In this document: piece by piece, positions 20,743 through 24,106 of the stretch
Position numbering within the stretch: the stretch's first letter is position 1
How the letters are laid out: each line of letters begins with the position of its first letter
NCBI GenBank assembly: GCA_019423795.1
Contig: JAHZAT010000007.1
Coordinates: forward strand, 1-24,106
Direction of reading: 5' to 3'
DNA: 24,106 nt
Source: Clostridiales bacterium
GTDB lineage: Bacteria > Bacillota > Clostridia > Lachnospirales > Lachnospiraceae
Notes under the pieces: model-generated
Seen by the model: only the letters and a program-made list of their open reading frames with translations
What the model was told of the DNA's origin: nothing
Databases searched by the model: none
Program-made: the position numbers and the translations under genes

Positions 20743-21627
20743 TTATGGATTCAAAATATTCTTCACAACATCCTTATCGCTCAAGTAAACCATATGTGAT
20801 CCTTTCAGCTGTACATAATAATTCTTTTGATCAGAATCCTTTTTACCGATATAAAGCACAACATTTTTTGTTTTCTTCGTATCCGTATCCTTATAAGTGA
20901 TATCGACTGTGATTCGAGAATCCTTATCCAGTCCATATTTTACAAGATCTGTCTGATTTGCATAATAATTCTGGCAGTCTCCAAAAGTAAATACACCCAA
21001 ACCGCCAGAGATTCCATCCAGATTTTTCTTCTTGCTTGTATAAGTCTTTGTTTTACTAGTCTGAGTGATCAAAACTTTCTTCAGATTTCCAGTACTTAAT
21101 GTAGGGAAAGTATCTGTCTCGATCAGGTCATCCAAAGAATAAGATAAACTAGATGTGATATCAGAAGATACGGTATAAATCTTTGATTTATCTCCATAAG
21201 TTACATAGTAATTTTCACCGGTTGCATTTCCAATATAATAAGTCATGGATTTTCCAGTTTTGTCTTTGGCACTAACTGTATAAGTTGGCTTGTCAAGACC
21301 ATAGTCGCTTAGAGCATCTGCATTTTTAAGTTCTCTGACAGCTTCAACTTTTTGAAATGTAGAAGCAAGACTTTCGAGAGAGGACTGAGTGATTGGATAT
21401 TTTTTATTTTTTGTATAATACCATTTGCCACTCTGTTTTATGAAAGAAAGAGTCGTTCCGTTGTTATTATAAGAGATGGAAGTTAAACTCTTTAAATCAG
21501 AGATCATTGTCTGATCAGAATCTTCTTTGGAAGATTGCTGTTTCTGGTATAAATTCACTCCCGTATACAGGACAATAAGTCCTGCAAATACGAGAAGTAA
21601 AATCTGCAATGTTTTTTTCTGTTTCAT
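20743..21627 (-). CDS. DUF4340 domain-containing membrane-anchored protein
   Basis: A 294-residue protein with one N-terminal membrane span (about 8-24) and an external remainder. It holds two repeat-like DUF4340 units: SISYNNNGTTLSFIKQSGKWYYTKNKKYPI with DALSDYGLDKPTYTVS, then a second half with VKYGLDKDSRITVDITYKD and VVLYIGKKDSD. The repeated YGLDKP/YGLDKD motif and the YIG turns are typical of this family. The ATG follows AGGAGG on the minus strand, 9 nt after the Gld-type auxiliary gene. It is the last gene of an operon encoding an ABC-2 type ATPase, a permease and a GldG-like protein, an arrangement common in Clostridia, so it is probably a surface component of that complex. Its molecular role is unknown. 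Confidence 0.85.
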   Translation of the reverse strand: MKQKKTLQILLLVFAGLIVLYTGVNLYQKQQSSKEDSDQTMISDLKSLTSISYNNNGTTLSFIKQSGKWYYTKNKKYPITQSSLESLASTFQKVEAVRELKNADALSDYGLDKPTYTVSAKDKTGKSMTYYIGNATGENYYVTYGDKSKIYTVSSDITSSLSYSLDDLIETDTFPTLSTGNLKKVLITQTSKTKTYTSKKKNLDGISGGLGVFTFGDCQNYYANQTDLVKYGLDKDSRITVDITYKDTDTKKTKNVVLYIGKKDSDQKNYYVQLKGSHMVYLSDKDVVKNILNP

Positions 21628-21636
21628 GAAAACCTC

Positions 21637-23049
21637 CTAACGGCGTCTGCGTCTAAACCATACAATGAATCCGCCAATGATCAGACCAACTGGAATTACA
21701 AAGACTACAAGGATACTGAATGGTCCAGGATGAGCAATTGTATTATAGCTGACTTCTAGACTCTTTGGAGAGATAGAAACATTATCGGCATTATTTAAAC
21801 ATGCGGTCACAGAGTTTGTAAATAATGTCAGGTTTTCTAAGGATGAGAAAGAACTTGTGATCTGCTCATCGATCAGCATATTACTTCCGTAAACAGTCAG
21901 GCGACTTTCTTTTGCAACTTTCTTTCCTTTGCTGTTTTTGACTTTGACAGATTCTGTGGAAGTTGCACCAAGGACATAAGTTCCCTGTGTTTGTTTCTTC
22001 TCAGTGACAGCATATCCGTTGCTGGATGTTGTCATAAATGCATCGGTAGAAATAGAATCTCTAACTGGAGTACTCTGTGTCATACCTTTCGAATTGATCA
22101 TCATAACAGAGTTTGATGAAATTCCAGAAGCCATATCACCGCTTACAGAAAGATTTGGGATCAAGTAATAATAATTTCCTTGATATGAACGTTCTGTATC
22201 TGCAATATATCCGCTTTGAACAGTTAAACCGTAGTCTTTTAACAGACCATATAAGTTTTTCATGCTTTTATTTGTCTGGGCAAGTAAAGTAACAACTTTT
22301 CCACCTTTCTTCAGGTAAGAAGATAATAGTTTTACTTCATCTTTTGTAAAATCGCTTGTAGCCCCATCGATGATCAGCAGATCACAATCATCAGGAATGG
22401 ATGTTGCAGTCATTAAAAGCAGATCACTTGTGGAAATTCTTGATTTTGTAAGAAGACTTGTGACCTCGGAAGATAAGGATGATTCTCCATGGCCAGAAGT
22501 ATAATAAGCTTTATATTCTTTGTCACTTGTTACATAATTTAAAGCACTTGTAAGCTGCCCATCACCATCAAATGATGAAGCGGAAGAGGAAGTACTGTAG
22601 TAAGAATCTGAGGAAACTAATATATCATCAAACGAAACAGTTGTTGTACGGTTGGTTTTCTTACAAGAGATGACGATATTGTTTTCTTCGGTTCCGTATT
22701 TTGTCAATGCAGATGGATGAAGCACAGGATCGATCCATTTGACATGAAGCTTGCTTGATAAAGAAGCATATTTATTGATGAAAGTTTTGATCCTTTTATC
22801 AGTGCTGTCCTTTTCTGCAAGAACATAAAAAGTGACGTCATCATCAACTTTTTTGATGATCTTTTCACTTTTTGATGAGATTTCATAAATATTGGTACTA
22901 CTGATATCAAACTGTCGCTTATTTTCAGGGATCAGATTGACGATCATATTAAAAATGATAACGATCGCGATCACGATGGATGTCATAGCAAGAGTATAAG
23001 ATCCACGTTTCGAATCATTGCTTTGAAATAATTTTTTGATTTTATCCAC
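21637..23049 (-). CDS. GldG-like ABC transporter auxiliary protein
   Basis: A 470-residue protein with an N-terminal membrane span (about 18-38), a large external domain and a C-terminal span (about 445-464) followed by five arginines, which puts both ends in the cytosol. The body matches the ABC-type uncharacterised transport (GldG/DUF4350) pattern: RQFDISSTNIYEISSKSEKIIKKVDDDVTFYVLAEK near the start, YYTSGHGESSLSS in the middle, then DLLIIDGATSDFTKDEVKLLSSYLKKGGKVV. The start is GTG, behind TAGGAGG whose TAG is the stop codon of the permease gene, so translation is coupled. In Bacteroidetes the homologue belongs to the gliding-motility ABC complex. Here motility is unlikely, and a role in export or cell-surface upkeep is only a guess. 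Confidence 0.85.
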   Translation of the reverse strand: MDKIKKLFQSNDSKRGSYTLAMTSIVIAIVIIFNMIVNLIPENKRQFDISSTNIYEISSKSEKIIKKVDDDVTFYVLAEKDSTDKRIKTFINKYASLSSKLHVKWIDPVLHPSALTKYGTEENNIVISCKKTNRTTTVSFDDILVSSDSYYSTSSSASSFDGDGQLTSALNYVTSDKEYKAYYTSGHGESSLSSEVTSLLTKSRISTSDLLLMTATSIPDDCDLLIIDGATSDFTKDEVKLLSSYLKKGGKVVTLLAQTNKSMKNLYGLLKDYGLTVQSGYIADTERSYQGNYYYLIPNLSVSGDMASGISSNSVMMINSKGMTQSTPVRDSISTDAFMTTSSNGYAVTEKKQTQGTYVLGATSTESVKVKNSKGKKVAKESRLTVYGSNMLIDEQITSSFSSLENLTLFTNSVTACLNNADNVSISPKSLEVSYNTIAHPGPFSILVVFVIPVGLIIGGFIVWFRRRRR

Positions 23050-23061
23050 GATAACTTCCTC

Positions 23062-23928
23062 CTAACTCCAACGTCTTTTTTCAAATGTCTGTACTGTTAA
23101 GAACACCAGAAGAATGATCAATGACAGATAAGTCAGAAGTCCTCCGAGATCAAAAATGTAATTCTGAGAAAAATTATAAAAAATATCAGTTAATACAAGG
23201 TGTCCTAATAAAGTAGAAAACAGACTTTCAAGCAATGTTTTCTTCACAAAATAAACAACGATACCAGCGATATACCCAATGCCAGTGACAATGCCAGCGA
23301 TCATCTGATTTTTTGTGATATGGTAGATCAGAAGACCGATCAGAGCAAATATAATGATCCAGATGACCAGATTACTGATCGCACTGGAAGGAAAATACTG
23401 CAGCAGATTGTCCAACAGATAAAAGAAAAACAATGCTGCACAAGTAGTGATCGCTGCGATCACAGGACTTTCTGTCAAAGATGATAAAAACATTCCGATT
23501 GCAATAAATACACATCCAAGCAGGAAAAAGGCCAGAATGGATGAATAATCAACAAGAAAATGGGCAGTTCCTTGAAGTTTGATGATCAGTGGGAAAATAC
23601 AGTAGATCACACATGGAATTGCAAATACAGTCACCATTGCAAGATATTTTCCTAATACGATCTCAACAAGTGAAACAGGAGAAGTTAATAATAACTGGTC
23701 AGTTTTATTTTTTCGGTCTTCTGCAAAAGATTTCATAGATAAAACAGGCACAGAAATCAATAACATGAAAATAACGCCCGCCAGAGAGTAGGCAAAAAAT
23801 GGATAACCACTATAAAGGTTATAAACCATAAAATATACACCTCCAATGATCGTTAAGAATGCTGCAAATACGCATCCGATCATAGAGTTAAAATAGGAAC
23901 GGACTTCCCTTTTATAGATAGCAAGCAT
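23062..23928 (-). CDS. ABC-2 type permease (GldF-like)
   Basis: A 288-residue integral membrane protein with six predicted spans. These start after the amphipathic MLAIYKREVRSYFNSMIG, the usual opening of ABC-2 permeases. SVPVLSMKSFAEDRKNKTDQLLLTSPVSLVEIVLGKYLA is the cytosolic coupling segment that contacts the ATPase. The ATG overlaps the stop codon of the ATPase gene by one base (TAATG). The next gene's ribosome binding site overlaps this gene's stop. It forms the membrane channel of the complex with the GldG-like and DUF4340 proteins. The cargo cannot be told from the sequence. Confidence 0.9.
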   Translation of the reverse strand: MLAIYKREVRSYFNSMIGCVFAAFLTIIGGVYFMVYNLYSGYPFFAYSLAGVIFMLLISVPVLSMKSFAEDRKNKTDQLLLTSPVSLVEIVLGKYLAMVTVFAIPCVIYCIFPLIIKLQGTAHFLVDYSSILAFFLLGCVFIAIGMFLSSLTESPVIAAITTCAALFFFYLLDNLLQYFPSSAISNLVIWIIIFALIGLLIYHITKNQMIAGIVTGIGYIAGIVVYFVKKTLLESLFSTLLGHLVLTDIFYNFSQNYIFDLGGLLTYLSLIILLVFLTVQTFEKRRWS

Positions 23929-24106
23929 TATTTGTCACCTCCATTACATCTCTTAAATAATTTAATTGATGGCTTTTTGAATCCTCTTTTCGAGGCTGTT
24001 TCAGAAACTTTGTCAGAAGCTTCAGAAACAATTTCATCTCCGGTTAATTCTAGGAAAATATCTTCAAGAGTAGCCTTGTTTACAAACATCTGTGTCACAG
24101 GCATTT
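23928..24106 (-). CDS. ABC transporter ATP-binding protein, C-terminal end only
   Basis: The frame is open to the right edge of the window, leaving 59 codons of the 3' end. NKATLEDIFLELTGDE is the typical C-terminal signature of ABC-2 type (GldA/CcmA-like) ATPases. It is followed by an unusual charged tail of about 40 residues rich in Ser, Lys and Glu (EASDKVSETASKRGFKKPS). The Walker motifs lie outside the window. The stop overlaps the permease start by one base, so it precedes the permease in the same operon, whose promoter is not visible here. Confidence 0.85.
   Translation of the reverse strand, partial: MPVTQMFVNKATLEDIFLELTGDEIVSEASDKVSETASKRGFKKPSIKLFKRCNGGDK

Overview
The window looks like chromosome from a low-GC, anaerobic, Gram-positive member of the Clostridia, most likely Lachnospiraceae. 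The reasons are the purine-rich coding strands with AGGAGG ribosome binding sites, the run spoIIE-tilS-hpt-ftsH (also the gene order in Bacillus and clostridia), a rubredoxin / superoxide reductase / rubrerythrin operon for oxygen defence, and a clostridial nadABC operon. An Anaerostipes-like genus is my impression only. No phage genes, insertion sequence, integrase or CRISPR array are visible.

Layout. 1-3220: the 3' part of a Na/phosphate cotransporter, then rpe with an Mrp/NBP35 ATPase. 3350-4945: a secreted 3D-domain cell-wall protein, convergent with a sugar-phosphate nucleotidyltransferase. 5000-8270: a sugar locus in decay, with an intact AraC-type regulator and an intact xylulokinase. 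Between them lie remnants of two further genes, one a sugar isomerase with three internal deletions; a third possible remnant lies just before the regulator. 8280-10270: a small membrane protein on the minus strand, then rubredoxin, superoxide reductase and rubrerythrin behind a Fur/PerR-like operator. This operon ends in an unusual 184-nt fold-back element. 10310-11700: a Schlafen/AlbA-type ATP-binding regulator with a triple repeat in its promoter. 11868-15071: nadA-nadB-nadC. 15104-20312: spoIIE-tilS-hpt-ftsH, then tRNA-Tyr and tRNA-Leu. 20743-24106 (minus strand): the distal part of a Gld-type ABC transporter operon (ATPase end, permease, auxiliary protein, DUF4340 protein).

How the genes work together. 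The oxygen-defence operon encodes an electron carrier and two reductases for superoxide and peroxide. nadABC encodes the complete route from aspartate to nicotinate mononucleotide. SpoIIE lacks the usual membrane domain but sits behind a promoter with a Spo0A-type box and a 21-bp spacer, as in the Bacillus spoIIE promoter.

The least explained element is the fold-back at 10087-10270. Its long stem closes on an inner helix carrying three small hairpins, which suggests a structured RNA or a mobile fold-back repeat. The clearest evolutionary story is the stepwise decay of the sugar isomerase beside a kinase that is still intact.
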